A DNA stretch of 64,000 nucleotides from Paracidovorax citrulli (GTDB lineage: Bacteria; Pseudomonadota; Gammaproteobacteria; Burkholderiales; Burkholderiaceae_C): contig NZ_FNEY01000005.1 of the NCBI RefSeq assembly GCF_900100305.1, forward strand, positions 144,778 through 208,777. Direction: 5' to 3'. Shown in pieces: positions 32,750 to 43,790 of the stretch. How positions within the stretch are numbered: the first letter of the stretch is position 1; every line of letters starts with the position of its first letter. The notes beneath the pieces were generated by a model. That model was not told the origin of the DNA, did no database searches, and saw only the letters and a program-made list of their open reading frames with translations. The translations under genes were made by a program, and so were the position numbers.

Positions 32750-35700
32750 ATGGAAAACGCGACGCAGCAGCCGCCCACCGGCGGATTCAACCTGTCCAAA
32801 TGGGCGCTGGACCACCCCGCCCTCACGCGCTACCTCATGGTGGTGCTCATGCTGCTGGGCGTGGGCGCCTACTTCCAGCTCGGCCAGGACGAGGACCCGC
32901 CCTTCACCTTCCGCGCCATGGTGGTGCGCACCTATTGGCCCGGCGCCACCGCGCAGCAGGTGGCGGAACAGGTCACCGACAAGCTCGAACGCACCCTGCA
33001 GGAAGTGCCGTACGCAGACCGCATGCGCAGCTACTCCAAGCCGGGCGAGTCGCAGATCATCTTCGAGCTCAAGGATTCATCGCCGCCCGGCGAGGTGCCC
33101 GGCGTCTGGTACACGGTGCGCAAGAAGATCGGCGACATGCGCGCCACCCTGCCCCAGGGCGTGCAGGGCCCGTTCTTCAACGACGAATTCGGCGACGTCT
33201 ACGGCGTGATCTATGCCATCGAAGCGGAAGGCTTCAGCCCGGCCGAGCTCAAGACCTTCGCAGACGACATCCGCCAGCAGTTGCTGCGCGTGAAGGACGT
33301 GGCCAAGGTCGAGCAGTTCGGCATCCAGGACGAGAAGATCTACATCGAGATCTCGCAGAAGCGCCTCGCCCAGCTCGGCCTGGACATGAACCAGATCCTG
33401 AACCAGCTCGGCCAGCAGAACGCCGTCGAGAGCGCGGGCACCGTCCAGACCCCGCAGGACCAGGTGCAGATCCGCGTGGCCGGACAGTTCGGCGCCGTCG
33501 AGGAACTGCGCGCGATGCCGATCCGGGGCGCCTCCGGCGCACAACTGCGGCTGGGCGATATCGCCGAGGTCCGCCGTGGCTACATCGACCCGCCCTCCAT
33601 CAAGGTGCGCCACCAGGGCCGGGAAGTCGTCGCGCTCGGCGTGTCGATGGCCAAGGGCGGCGACATCATCCGCCTGGGCGAAGCACTGCACGCGGCCGCG
33701 CGCCGCATCGAGCAGACCCTGCCGGCCGGCGTGCGCCTCGTGAATGTGCAGGACCAGCCCCGCGCCGTGTCGTCGTCCGTGAACGAGTTCGTCAAGGTGC
33801 TCATCGAGGCCGTCGTGATCGTGCTCGCCGTGAGCTTCCTGAGCCTCGGCCTGCACAAGCGCCCCGGCAGCCATCCGCTGTGGCGCCGCTGGACGCTGGA
33901 CATCCGCCCCGGCCTGGTGGTGGGCATCACGATCCCGCTGGTGCTGGCCGTGACCTTCCTGGCCATGTGGTACTGGAAGATCGGGCTGCACAAGATCTCC
34001 CTCGGTTCGCTCATCATCGCCCTCGGGCTGCTGGTGGACGATGCCATCATCGCCGTCGAGATGATGGTCCGGAAGATGGAAGAAGGCTACGACAAGGTCC
34101 GCGCCGCCACCTTCGCCTACGAGATCACGGCCATGCCGATGCTCACCGGCACCCTGATCACCGCGGCGGGCTTCCTGCCCATCGGCATCGCCAAGTCGGT
34201 CACCGGCGAGTACACCTTCGCGATCTTCGCGGTCACCGTGATCGCGCTCGTACTGTCGTGGTTCGTCTCGGTGTACTTCGTGCCGTACCTGGGCACGCTG
34301 CTGCTCAGGGTGCCCGAGCACCCGAAGGCGCAAGACCATCCGTCCGGAACCGCCCAGGGGGCGGCACAAGGGCCGCACGAGGTCTTCGACAGCCCTTTCT
34401 ACAACACCTTCCGCCGCGCCGTGGATGCATGCGTGGAGCACCGCTGGATCACCATCGGCGTCACGCTGCTGCTCTTCGCGCTGGGCATCATGGGCATGGG
34501 GCGCGTCCAGCAGCAATTCTTCCCCGACTCCAGCCGCCCGGAAATCCTGATCGACGCATGGTTCCCCGAGGGCACCTCGTTCGCCGCGAACGAGGCCGTG
34601 CTCAAGCGCATGGAAAAACGCCTCGTCGAGGAGCCCGGCGTGCACTCGGTCAGCACCTGGATCGGCTCGGGCGTGCCGCGTTTCTACCTGCCGCTGGACC
34701 AGGTATTCCCGCAATCCAACGTATCGCAGATCATCCTGCTGCCCCAGGACCTGGCACGGCGCGAAGCGCTGCGGCACGCGCTGCCGGCGATGCTGGCGCA
34801 GGAATTTCCCGAAGTGCGGGCCCGCGTCAAGCTGCTGCCCAACGGTCCGCCCGTGGCGTATCCGGTGCAGTTCCGCGTGATCGGCAACGATCCGGCGCGG
34901 CTGCGCCAGCATGCGGACGAGGTGCGCAAGATCCTGCGCGAACACCCGCAGATGCTCGGCGTGAATGACAACTGGAACGAATCCGTGAAGACCATGCGCC
35001 TGGAGATCGACCAGGACAAGGCGCGCGCGCTCGGCGTCACCAGCCAGTCCATCGCCCAGGCCGCTCGCACCGTGTTCACCGGCACCACCGTCGGCCAGTA
35101 CCGGGAGGGCGACCGCCTGATCGACATCGTGTTCCGGCAGCCGCCGGACGAGCGGCAGGCCATCACGGACATCGCGAACGCCTACCTTCCCACCGCATCG
35201 GGCAAGGCCATTCCCCTGACCCAGATCGCGCGCCCCGTGTTCGCCTGGGAGCCGGGCGTCATGTGGCGGCAGAACCGCGAGTACGCCATCACGGTGCAAG
35301 GCGACGTGATCGAAGGACTCCAGGGCGCTACCGTCACCGAGGCGCTGCTGCCCGGCCTGCGCCAGCTGGAAGCCCAATGGCATGCATCGGGAGACGCCGG
35401 CTACCGGATCGAGGTCGCCGGCTCCGTGGAGGAAAGCTCCAAGGGCTCCGCCTCCATCGCGGCGGGCGTGCCCATCATGCTGTTCATCACCTTCACGCTG
35501 CTCATGCTCCAGCTGCACAGCTTCAGCCGCGCCCTGCTGGTGTTCCTCACCGGCCCGCTCGGCATCGCCGGGGTGGCGGGCGCCTTGCTGCTGCTCGGCC
35601 GGCCCTTCGGGTTCGTGGCACTGCTGGGCGTGATCGCGCTCATGGGCATGATCCAGCGCAACTCCGTCATCCTCATCGACCAGATCGAGAGCGACCGCGC

Positions 35701-35953
35701 ACGCGGCGTGCCGGCGTGGGACGCCATCGTGGAATCCGCGGTGCGCCGGCTGCGCCCGATCGTGCTCACCGCTGCCGCTGCCGTGCTGGCGATGATTCCC
35801 CTGTCGCGCAGTGTCTTCTGGGGGCCGATGGCTGTCGCCATCATGGGCGGGCTCATCGTCGCGACGGTGCTCACGCTGCTGGCGCTGCCTGCGATGTACG
35901 CCGCGTGGTTCCGCGTGAGGCGGCCCGAAACGCGGCCACCACGACCGGCCTGA
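32750..35953 (+). CDS. RND-family inner-membrane efflux transporter (AcrB/HAE1-like)
   Basis: A 1067-residue pump, the normal RND length. It shows an N-terminal helix, a first periplasmic porter domain, helices 2-6 with GLLVDDAIIAVEMM (the proton-relay Asp pair), a second porter domain beginning near HRWITIGVTLLLFALG, and the final helix group ending ATVLTLLALPAMYAAW. It works as a proton-driven trimer with the upstream adaptor. The substrate cannot be inferred. No outer-membrane factor gene follows; a TolC-like protein elsewhere is presumably used. The longer frame reading upstream into the adaptor is rejected in favour of the ATG giving MENATQQPPTGGF. Confidence 0.95.
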   Translation: MENATQQPPTGGFNLSKWALDHPALTRYLMVVLMLLGVGAYFQLGQDEDPPFTFRAMVVRTYWPGATAQQVAEQVTDKLERTLQEVPYADRMRSYSKPGESQIIFELKDSSPPGEVPGVWYTVRKKIGDMRATLPQGVQGPFFNDEFGDVYGVIYAIEAEGFSPAELKTFADDIRQQLLRVKDVAKVEQFGIQDEKIYIEISQKRLAQLGLDMNQILNQLGQQNAVESAGTVQTPQDQVQIRVAGQFGAVEELRAMPIRGASGAQLRLGDIAEVRRGYIDPPSIKVRHQGREVVALGVSMAKGGDIIRLGEALHAAARRIEQTLPAGVRLVNVQDQPRAVSSSVNEFVKVLIEAVVIVLAVSFLSLGLHKRPGSHPLWRRWTLDIRPGLVVGITIPLVLAVTFLAMWYWKIGLHKISLGSLIIALGLLVDDAIIAVEMMVRKMEEGYDKVRAATFAYEITAMPMLTGTLITAAGFLPIGIAKSVTGEYTFAIFAVTVIALVLSWFVSVYFVPYLGTLLLRVPEHPKAQDHPSGTAQGAAQGPHEVFDSPFYNTFRRAVDACVEHRWITIGVTLLLFALGIMGMGRVQQQFFPDSSRPEILIDAWFPEGTSFAANEAVLKRMEKRLVEEPGVHSVSTWIGSGVPRFYLPLDQVFPQSNVSQIILLPQDLARREALRHALPAMLAQEFPEVRARVKLLPNGPPVAYPVQFRVIGNDPARLRQHADEVRKILREHPQMLGVNDNWNESVKTMRLEIDQDKARALGVTSQSIAQAARTVFTGTTVGQYREGDRLIDIVFRQPPDERQAITDIANAYLPTASGKAIPLTQIARPVFAWEPGVMWRQNREYAITVQGDVIEGLQGATVTEALLPGLRQLEAQWHASGDAGYRIEVAGSVEESSKGSASIAAGVPIMLFITFTLLMLQLHSFSRALLVFLTGPLGIAGVAGALLLLGRPFGFVALLGVIALMGMIQRNSVILIDQIESDRARGVPAWDAIVESAVRRLRPIVLTAAAAVLAMIPLSRSVFWGPMAVAIMGGLIVATVLTLLALPAMYAAWFRVRRPETRPPRPA

Positions 35954-36004
35954 CCGGGAACGCTTCGCCGACAGGGTAAAATCGAAGGTTGACCAATTTC
36001 ACGC

Positions 36005-36036
36005 AGCGGCGGTCCCCCGGGTCCGCCGCTTTTTGT
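36005..36036 (+). terminator. Hairpin with T-run downstream of the RND operon / in the leader of tRNA-Leu-tig
   Basis: Stem AGCGGCGG / CCGCCGCT is followed by TTTTT. It can terminate the efflux operon. A promoter-like TAAAAT (about 35977) lies just before it, so the hairpin may instead sit in the leader of the tRNA-Leu/tig transcript. A second stem (CCCGCT / AGCGGG) follows at about 36042-36061. Confidence 0.6.
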
Positions 36037-36080
36037 CGGTAGCCCGCTGGGAACAGCGGGCGGAAAGCCAAGTGGAAAAA

Positions 36081-36167
36081 GCGCGGGTGGCGAAATTGGT
36101 AGACGCACCAGGTTTAGGTCCTGACGCCAGCAATGGTGTGGGGGTTCGAGTCCCCCCCCGCGCACCA
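36081..36167 (+). tRNA. tRNA-Leu (anticodon UAG)
   Basis: An 87-base class II tRNA. The acceptor stem is GCGCGGG / CCCGCGC with encoded ACCA. The anticodon loop TTTAGGT gives anticodon UAG. The T-loop GGTTCGAGTCC is present. It lies 68 bases before tig with no terminator between, so the two may share a transcript. Confidence 0.96.
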
Positions 36168-36235
36168 CGAACAACACGGTGAGGCGGTCCCGGCACGGGA
36201 CGGCCGTCACGGTCCCATTACCTAGAGGAAGAGCC

Positions 36236-37546
36236 ATGGCCGTTACTGTTGAAACCCTTGAAAAGCTCGAGCGCAAGATCACGCTGAGCCTGCCCCTGAC
36301 CGCCATCCAGTCGGAAGTGGACTCGCGCCTCAAGCGCCTGGCCCGCACGGTGAAGATGGACGGCTTCCGTCCCGGCAAGGTGCCGATGAACGTCGTGGCC
36401 CAGCGCTACGGTTACTCCGTGCAGTACGAAGTGCTGAACGACAAGGTCGGCGAGGCCTTCGCCCAGGCCGCCAATGAGGCCAACCTGCGCGTCGCCGGCC
36501 AGCCCCGCATCACCGAGAAGGAAGGCGCTCCCGAAGGCCAGGTGACCTTCGACGCCGTGTTCGAGGTGTTCCCCGAAGTGAAGATCGGCGATCTGTCCAC
36601 GGCCGACGTCGAGAAGATCTCCGCCGACGTCACCGACGCCGCCATCGACAAGACCATCGACATCCTGCGCAAGCAGCGCCGCACCTTCGCCCAGCGCGCC
36701 CAGGGCACGCCTGCCGAAGACGGCGACCGCGTGACCGTGGACTTCGAAGGCAAGATCGACGGCGAGACATTCTCCGGCGGCAAGGCCGAAGACTTCCAGT
36801 TCCTGGTGGGCGAAGGCCAGATGCTCAAGGAATTCGAGGACGCCGTGCGCGGCATGAAGGCCGGTGAAAGCAAGACCTTCCCCCTCGCCTTCCCCGAGGA
36901 CTACCATGGCAAGGACGTGGCCGGCAAGACCGCCGATTTCCTGGTCACCGTGAAGAAGATCGAGGCAGCCCACCTGCCCGAAGTCAATGAGCAGCTGGCG
37001 AAGTCCCTGGGCATCGCCGACGGCACCGTGGAAGGCCTGCGCGCCGACATCAAGAAGAACCTCGAGCGCGAGGTCAAGTTCCGCCTGCTGGCCCGCAACA
37101 AGCAGGCCGTGATGGAAGCCCTGGTGTCCAAGGCCGAGCTGGACCTGCCCAACGCCAGCGTGCAGGCCGAGATCGCCCGCCTGCTGGAAGGCGCCCGCGC
37201 CGACCTCAAGCAGCGCGGCATCAAGGACGCCGACAAGGCCGAGATCCCCGAGGACGTGTTCCGCCCGCAGGCCGAGCGCCGCGTGCGCCTGGGCCTGGTC
37301 GTGGCCGAACTCGTGCGCGCCAACAACCTGCACGCCACCCCCGAGCAGTTGAAGGCGCACGTGGACGAGCTCGCCGCCAGCTACGAGAAGCCCGAGGACG
37401 TGGTCCGCTGGTACTTCGGCGACCGCCAGCGCCTGGCCGAGGTCGAGGCCGTGGTCATCGAGAACAACGTCACGGCGTTCGTGCTGGACAAGGCCAAGGT
37501 CACGGAAAAGGCCATTTCCTTCGACGAACTGATGGGCCAGGGCTGA
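36236..37546 (+). CDS. tig: Trigger factor, ribosome-associated chaperone
   Basis: A 436-residue trigger factor. The ribosome-binding tail includes [17 protein letters not shown] near residue 43, which contains the G-F-R-x-G-K signature. The FKBP-type prolyl isomerase domain (about 150-235) includes [16 protein letters not shown], and the remainder is the helical chaperone arms. It binds nascent chains at the ribosome exit tunnel. The ATG has an AGAGGAAG ribosome binding site; upstream in-frame codons belong to the leader. It heads the conserved tig-clpP-clpX-lon group. Confidence 0.98.
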   Translation: MAVTVETLEKLERKITLSLPLTAIQSEVDSRLKRLARTVKMDGFRPGKVPMNVVAQRYGYSVQYEVLNDKVGEAFAQAANEANLRVAGQPRITEKEGAPEGQVTFDAVFEVFPEVKIGDLSTADVEKISADVTDAAIDKTIDILRKQRRTFAQRAQGTPAEDGDRVTVDFEGKIDGETFSGGKAEDFQFLVGEGQMLKEFEDAVRGMKAGESKTFPLAFPEDYHGKDVAGKTADFLVTVKKIEAAHLPEVNEQLAKSLGIADGTVEGLRADIKKNLEREVKFRLLARNKQAVMEALVSKAELDLPNASVQAEIARLLEGARADLKQRGIKDADKAEIPEDVFRPQAERRVRLGLVVAELVRANNLHATPEQLKAHVDELAASYEKPEDVVRWYFGDRQRLAEVEAVVIENNVTAFVLDKAKVTEKAISFDELMGQG

Positions 37547-37603
37547 AGCCGCGGCGCCGGCGCATGCATCCGCAGCGCGCCGGCTCCTGCCCGCCATCCG
37601 GGG

Positions 37604-37630
37604 CTTGTGCTGGCGAGCACAGGCCCCAAT
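37604..37630 (+). promoter_or_regulatory. Candidate heat-shock (sigma32) promoter of clpP
   Basis: CTTGTG and CCCCAAT are separated by 14 bases, close to the sigma32 pattern CTTGAA-N13-15-CCCCATnT. It lies 38 bases before the clpP start. It would allow clpPX expression apart from tig under heat stress. Confidence 0.45.
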
Positions 37631-37668
37631 TCATTTCTCGGTACAGTATCTGCATGACTGGAGAAAAC

Positions 37669-38277
37669 ATGAGCGCACTGGAAACACAGGCCCTGGGCAT
37701 GATTCCCATGGTGATCGAGCAGTCGGGACGCGGCGAGCGGTCCTACGACATCTATTCGCGCCTGCTCAAGGAGCGGATCGTCTTCCTGATCGGCGAGGTG
37801 AACGACCAGACCGCCAACCTGGTCGTGGCGCAGCTGCTGTTCCTGGAGAGCGAGAACCCCGACAAGGATATTTCCTTCTACATCAACTCCCCCGGCGGCA
37901 GCGTGACGGCCGGCATGGCCATCTACGACACGATGCAGTTCATCAAGCCGGACGTGTCCACCATGTGCCTGGGCTTCGCGGCCAGCATGGGCGCCTTCCT
38001 GCTGGCGGCCGGCGCCAAGGGCAAGCGCTTCTCGCTGCCCAATTCGAAGATCATGATCCACCAGGTGCTCGGCGGCGCACGCGGCCAGGCCACGGACATC
38101 GAGATCCATGCACGGGACATCCTGCGTACCAAGGACCAGATGAACCGCATCCTGGCGGAACGCACCGGACAGCCCCTGGAAAAGGTCAAGGCCGACACCG
38201 AACGCGACTATTTCCTCACTGCCGACGAGGCCAAGGAATACGGCCTGGTCGACCAGGTGGTGACCCAGCGTCCCTGA
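37669..38277 (+). CDS. clpP: ATP-dependent Clp protease proteolytic subunit
   Basis: A 202-residue serine protease with the full triad: Ser106 in GFAASMGAF, His131 in [10 protein letters not shown] and Asp180 in TERDYFL. It forms a tetradecameric chamber fed by ClpX, encoded 102 bases downstream, or ClpA. The chosen ATG has GGAG six bases upstream; an ATG five codons earlier (37654) is possible. Length and the [15 protein letters not shown]-terminus match the family; the first ten or so residues should be removed by autoprocessing. Confidence 0.98.
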   Translation: MSALETQALGMIPMVIEQSGRGERSYDIYSRLLKERIVFLIGEVNDQTANLVVAQLLFLESENPDKDISFYINSPGGSVTAGMAIYDTMQFIKPDVSTMCLGFAASMGAFLLAAGAKGKRFSLPNSKIMIHQVLGGARGQATDIEIHARDILRTKDQMNRILAERTGQPLEKVKADTERDYFLTADEAKEYGLVDQVVTQRP

Positions 38278-38379
38278 CCAGCGGCGTTGCCTCCGGCGGC
38301 GTTTTCTGCCAGGGAAGGCGTCCGCCGCCATTTCGTTATCATCCCGCCCACAGTTCCCGCAACACGAGGCAATGCCCCC

Positions 38380-39645
<1,266 letters not shown>

Positions 39646-39726
39646 GCCGCCCTCCCCTGCCGGGGAGGCACTCGCCTGCGGCCGGACGCCCTGCCGCGGC
39701 CCCGGTCATCCAGGATGGTGCCGCGG

Positions 39727-39754
39727 GTTGAAAATACCGGCTGGTGGACCATAT
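39727..39754 (+). promoter_or_regulatory. Candidate heat-shock (sigma32) promoter of lon
   Basis: GTTGAA and GACCATAT are separated by exactly 14 bases, close to CTTGAA-N13-15-CCCCATnT. The element ends 25 bases before the lon start. It is the better of the two heat-shock-like promoters in this block. Confidence 0.55.
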
Positions 39755-39779
39755 TCCACTCAGTTTCACAAGGATTCCC

Positions 39780-42206
39780 ATGTCCGGACATACCCCCCTG
39801 CCAGCCACCCCCATCGACCTCCCACTGCTTCCCTTGCGCGACGTGGTGGTGTTCCCCCACATGGTGATTCCGCTGTTCGTGGGCCGGCCCAAGAGCATCA
39901 AGGCCCTGGAACTGGCCATGGACGCCGACCGGCGCATCATGCTGGTCGCCCAGAAGACCGCGGCCAAGGACGAGCCGCTGGTGTCCGACATGTTCGACGT
40001 CGGCTGCGTCTCCACGATCCTGCAGATGCTCAAGCTGCCCGACGGCACCGTCAAGGTGCTGGTGGAAGGCCAGCAGCGGGCCCAGGTCACCTCCATCGAG
40101 GACCATGAAAGCCACTTCACCTCCACCGTGACGCCCGTGCCCGCCAGCGACGGCGACCACAAGCCCAGCGAGATCGAAGCGCTGCGCCGCGCGGTGATGC
40201 AGCAGTTCGACCAGTACGTCAAGCTGAACAAGAAGATCCCGCCCGAGATCCTCACCTCCATCGCGAGCATCGACGATCCGGGCCGCCTTGCCGACACCAT
40301 CGCCGCCCACCTGCCCCTCAAGCTGGAGAACAAGCAGGCCGTGCTGGACCTGGCCGATGTCAAGGAACGCCTCGAGAACCTGTTCGAGCAGCTCGACCGC
40401 GAGGTGGACATCCTCAACGTGGACAAGCGCATCCGCGGCCGCGTCAAGCGCCAGATGGAGAAGAACCAGCGCGACTTCTACCTGAACGAGCAGGTGAAGG
40501 CCATCCAGAAGGAACTGGGCGAAGGCGAGGAAGGCGCGGACATCGAGGAGATCGAGAAGAAGATCAAGGCCGCGAAGATGCCCGCGGACGCGCGCAAGAA
40601 GGCCGAGAGCGAACTCAAGAAGCTCAAGCTGATGTCGCCCATGTCGGCGGAAGCCACGGTCGTGCGCAACTACATCGAGGTCCTGACCGGCCTGCCCTGG
40701 AGCAAGCGCACGAAGATCAAGCACGACCTCGCCAACGCGGAGGAAGTGCTCAACGAGGACCACTACGGCCTGGACAAGGTCAAGGACCGCATCCTCGAAT
40801 ACCTCGCGGTGCAGCAGCGCGTGGACAAGGTCAAGGCCCCCATCCTCTGCCTGGTGGGCCCGCCCGGGGTCGGCAAGACCTCGCTCGGCCAGTCCATCGC
40901 CAAGGCGACGGGCCGCAAGTACGTGCGCATGGCGCTCGGCGGCATGCGCGACGAGGCGGAAATCCGCGGCCACCGCCGCACCTACATCGGCGCCATGCCC
41001 GGCAAGGTGCTGCAGAGCCTGAACAAGGTCGGCACACGCAACCCGCTCTTCCTGCTCGACGAGATCGACAAGCTGGGCACGGACTTCCGCGGCGACCCGT
41101 CCAGCGCGCTGCTGGAAGTGCTCGACCCGGAGCAGAACCACAAGTTCGGCGACCACTACGTGGAGGTCGATTTCGACCTGAGCGACGTGATGTTCGTGGC
41201 CACGTCGAACTCCATGAACATCCCGCCCGCCCTGCTGGACCGGATGGAAGTCATCCGCCTCTCGGGCTACACGGAAGACGAGAAGGCGAACATCGCCATC
41301 AAGTACCTGCTGCCCAAGCAGATGGTCAACAACGGCGTCAAGGACGAGGAGTTGCGGGTCGAGGAAAGCGCGGTGCGCGACGTCATCCGCTACTACACCC
41401 GCGAGGCAGGCGTGCGCTCGCTCGAGCGCGAACTCTCCAAGATCTGCCGAAAGGTGGTCAAGGGCCTGCAGCTCAAGAAGCTCGAGCCCCAGGTGGTGGT
41501 CACCGCGGACAACCTGGCCGAATACCTGGGCGTGCGCAAGCACACCTATGGCCGGGCGGAACAGCAGAACCAGGTGGGCCAGGTGGTCGGCCTCGCGTGG
41601 ACCGAGGTCGGCGGCGACCTGCTCACCATCGAAGCCGCGACCATGCCCGGCAAGGGAACCATCACGCGCACGGGCTCGCTCGGCGACGTCATGAAGGAAT
41701 CCGTGGAAGCCGCGCGCACCGTGGTGCGCAGCCGCGCCCACCGCCTGGGCATCAAGGACGAGGTGTTCGAGAAGCGCGACATGCACATCCACGTGCCGGA
41801 CGGTGCCACGCCCAAGGATGGCCCGAGCGCCGGCGCGGCCATGACCACGGCCTTCGTATCCGCCCTCACGGGCATCCCCGTGCGCAGCGATGTCGCGATG
41901 ACCGGCGAGATCACCCTGCGGGGCGAGGTCACGGCCATCGGCGGCCTGAAGGAAAAGCTGCTCGCGGCACTGCGCGGCGGCATCAAGACGGTGCTGATTC
42001 CCGAGGAAAACGTCAAGGACCTGCAGGAGATCCCGGACAACGTGAAGAGCGGCCTGGAGATCATTCCGGTCAAGTGGATCGACAAGGTGCTGGAAGTCGC
42101 CCTGGAGCGCAAGCCGATCGCGCTGACGGAAGAAGAGATCGCCGCGTCCATCACCGCCCGGGAAAACCGCCAGGCACAGGGCTCCACGGATTCCGTGAAG
42201 CATTGA
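39780..42206 (+). CDS. lon: ATP-dependent endopeptidase La (Lon)
   Basis: An 808-residue LonA protease. The N-terminal substrate-binding domain starts [20 protein letters not shown]. The AAA domain has [13 protein letters not shown] near residue 362. The C-terminal protease domain carries the Ser683-Lys726 dyad ([11 protein letters not shown] and GGLKEK). It degrades misfolded and regulatory proteins and in Burkholderiales is normally next to clpX, as here. The ATG has an AAGGA site upstream. The promoter-like element before it argues for independent heat-shock expression. Two tRNA genes follow within 300 bases. Confidence 0.98.
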   Translation: MSGHTPLPATPIDLPLLPLRDVVVFPHMVIPLFVGRPKSIKALELAMDADRRIMLVAQKTAAKDEPLVSDMFDVGCVSTILQMLKLPDGTVKVLVEGQQRAQVTSIEDHESHFTSTVTPVPASDGDHKPSEIEALRRAVMQQFDQYVKLNKKIPPEILTSIASIDDPGRLADTIAAHLPLKLENKQAVLDLADVKERLENLFEQLDREVDILNVDKRIRGRVKRQMEKNQRDFYLNEQVKAIQKELGEGEEGADIEEIEKKIKAAKMPADARKKAESELKKLKLMSPMSAEATVVRNYIEVLTGLPWSKRTKIKHDLANAEEVLNEDHYGLDKVKDRILEYLAVQQRVDKVKAPILCLVGPPGVGKTSLGQSIAKATGRKYVRMALGGMRDEAEIRGHRRTYIGAMPGKVLQSLNKVGTRNPLFLLDEIDKLGTDFRGDPSSALLEVLDPEQNHKFGDHYVEVDFDLSDVMFVATSNSMNIPPALLDRMEVIRLSGYTEDEKANIAIKYLLPKQMVNNGVKDEELRVEESAVRDVIRYYTREAGVRSLERELSKICRKVVKGLQLKKLEPQVVVTADNLAEYLGVRKHTYGRAEQQNQVGQVVGLAWTEVGGDLLTIEAATMPGKGTITRTGSLGDVMKESVEAARTVVRSRAHRLGIKDEVFEKRDMHIHVPDGATPKDGPSAGAAMTTAFVSALTGIPVRSDVAMTGEITLRGEVTAIGGLKEKLLAALRGGIKTVLIPEENVKDLQEIPDNVKSGLEIIPVKWIDKVLEVALERKPIALTEEEIAASITARENRQAQGSTDSVKH

Positions 42207-42295
42207 ACGCGAAATTTTTCCGGAACCACCCAAAAAGTGCGCTACAATTCACTCCATCGATGCCAAACGTTGTAGAATGCAAGGCTTCGGTAAAT

Positions 42296-42371
42296 GCGGG
42301 AATAGCTCAGTTGGTAGAGCGCAACCTTGCCAAGGTTGAGGTCGAGAGTTCGAGACTCTTTTCCCGCTCCA
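42296..42371 (+). tRNA. tRNA-Gly (anticodon GCC), copy 1
   Basis: A 76-base tRNA: acceptor stem GCGGGAA / TTCCCGC, discriminator T, encoded CCA, and anticodon loop TTGCCAA giving GCC. It is identical to the copy at 42613. TAGAAT at 42273 followed by GCAAGGCTT resembles a -10 element also found before copy 2. Confidence 0.97.
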
Positions 42372-42377
42372 GACTCC

Positions 42378-42409
42378 AAAAAAGGGGAAGCCAAAGCTTC
42401 CCCTTTTTG
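42378..42409 (+). terminator. Rho-independent terminator after tRNA-Gly copy 1
   Basis: Stem GGGGAAGC / GCTTCCCC with loop CAAA is followed by TTTTT. It separates the first tRNA-Gly from tRNA-Cys, so the tRNAs may be separate transcripts. Confidence 0.85.
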
Positions 42410-42426
42410 CCAAGGGAAGCATCTTC

Positions 42427-42500
42427 GGCGCGGTAGCAAAGCGGTTATGCACCGGATTGCAAATCCGTGTAGGTCGGTTCGACTCCGGCCCGCGCCTCCA
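42427..42500 (+). tRNA. tRNA-Cys (anticodon GCA)
   Basis: A 74-base tRNA: acceptor stem GGCGCGG / CCGCGCC, encoded TCCA end, and anticodon GCA in the loop ATTGCAAAT. The T-arm contains GGTTCGACTCC. It lies between the two identical tRNA-Gly genes. Confidence 0.96.
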
Positions 42501-42612
42501 GATACGGACAGCGGCTTGCACATCGATCGGTGTTCAAGCCGACTTGGCAAAGCACCAAAAAATGGTGCTACAATTCAAGGCTTGTTGACGAGGCAACGAA
42601 TCAACAGCCAAT

Positions 42613-42688
42613 GCGGGAATAGCTCAGTTGGTAGAGCGCAACCTTGCCAAGGTTGAGGTCGAGAGTTCGAGACTCTTTTCCCGCTCCA
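42613..42688 (+). tRNA. tRNA-Gly (anticodon GCC), copy 2
   Basis: Base-for-base identical with copy 1 at 42296. It is preceded by its own -10-like TACAAT (42569) followed by TCAAGGCTT, the same downstream block as copy 1, with a TTGGCA 19 bases upstream as a possible -35. A strong terminator follows. Confidence 0.97.
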
Positions 42689-42716
42689 TACATGGAACAT
42701 GCGCAATGCGGGTGTT

Positions 42717-42747
42717 CAACAAAAAGGCCCTTCGGGGCCTTTTTTGT
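42717..42747 (+). terminator. Rho-independent terminator after tRNA-Gly copy 2
   Basis: Stem AAAAAGGCCC / GGGCCTTTTT-type hairpin with loop TTCG is followed by a T-run. It closes the tRNA cluster before hpnD. Confidence 0.9.
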
Positions 42748-42854
42748 TTTTCACCTGGCCGGTATGCCCCCTCTTCCGGCATCCGCGGTCCCGAGCCCCT
42801 TTTGGCGCACGGCCGGGCTCGGGATGCCGTTTCTGCATGGGACAATCCTCCTTC

Positions 42855-43697
42855 ATGACACCGGAACAGTACGTCCAACAAAAAGCCGCGGCGTCCGGCA
42901 GCAGCTTCTATTACGCATTCCTGTTCCTCCCGCCCGCCAGACGGGCCGCCATCACCGCCTTCTATGCATTCTGCCGCGAGGTGGACGACGTGGTGGACGA
43001 GGTGTCGGACGCCGGCGTGGCCCGGACAAAGCTGGCCTGGTGGCAGGCGGAAGTCGCCCGCTCGTTCGCGGGCCAGCCCCCGGCGCATCCCGTGATGCAG
43101 GCCTTGATGCCGCACACCGGCATGTACGGCATCGAGGAGCGCCACCTGCAGGCCGTGATAGAGGGGTGCCAGATGGACCTCGAACAGACCCGCTACCTGG
43201 ACTTCCAGGGCCTTTCTCGGTATTGCCACCTGGTGGCGGGCATCGTCGGCGAGGTGGCGGCGCGCATCTTCGGCCCCTCCGACGAACGCACCGTGGAATA
43301 CGCCCATACCCTGGGCCTCGCTTTCCAGCTGACGAACATCATCCGGGACGTCGGCGAGGACGCGATGATGGGCCGCATCTACCTTCCCGTGGCGGAGCTG
43401 CAGCAGTTCGACGTCAAGGCCCATGAAATCCTGAAGCGGCAGTATTCCGACCGTTTCACGGCGCTGATGCGCTTCCAGGCAGAACGCGCCCATGGTCTTT
43501 ATGACAAGGCCCTCTCCCTGCTCCCGGGCGACCAGCGGCGGGCACAGAAACCCGGATTGATGATGGCCAGCATTTACCGGACCCTGCTGCGGGAAATCGA
43601 GAGGGACCAGTTCCAGGTGCTGCACCAGCGGATCGCACTCACGCCCCTGCGCAAGCTGTGGCTGGCGTGGAAGATGCAGGCCCTGGGCCGGATGTGA
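42855..43697 (+). CDS. hpnD: Presqualene diphosphate synthase HpnD
   Basis: A 280-residue squalene/phytoene-synthase-fold enzyme. The two Asp-rich motifs are FCREVDDVVDEVSD near residue 40 and IIRDVGEDAMMGRIYLP near 162. It joins two farnesyl diphosphates to presqualene diphosphate, the first step of bacterial squalene synthesis. The start giving MTPEQYVQQKAAAS is preferred; an ATG six codons upstream (42837) is possible, and neither has a strong ribosome binding site. hpnE follows 93 bases later; the partner hpnC is elsewhere in the window. Confidence 0.94.
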   Translation: MTPEQYVQQKAAASGSSFYYAFLFLPPARRAAITAFYAFCREVDDVVDEVSDAGVARTKLAWWQAEVARSFAGQPPAHPVMQALMPHTGMYGIEERHLQAVIEGCQMDLEQTRYLDFQGLSRYCHLVAGIVGEVAARIFGPSDERTVEYAHTLGLAFQLTNIIRDVGEDAMMGRIYLPVAELQQFDVKAHEILKRQYSDRFTALMRFQAERAHGLYDKALSLLPGDQRRAQKPGLMMASIYRTLLREIERDQFQVLHQRIALTPLRKLWLAWKMQALGRM

Positions 43698-43790
43698 TGG
43701 CGCTGCGCCGCTTCTTCCGGCCGCGTCCAGCCCTGGCCGCCTGTCGCGCCCGCAGGGCAGCCCCCTGCCCCCGCACTGTGGGCTGACGCC

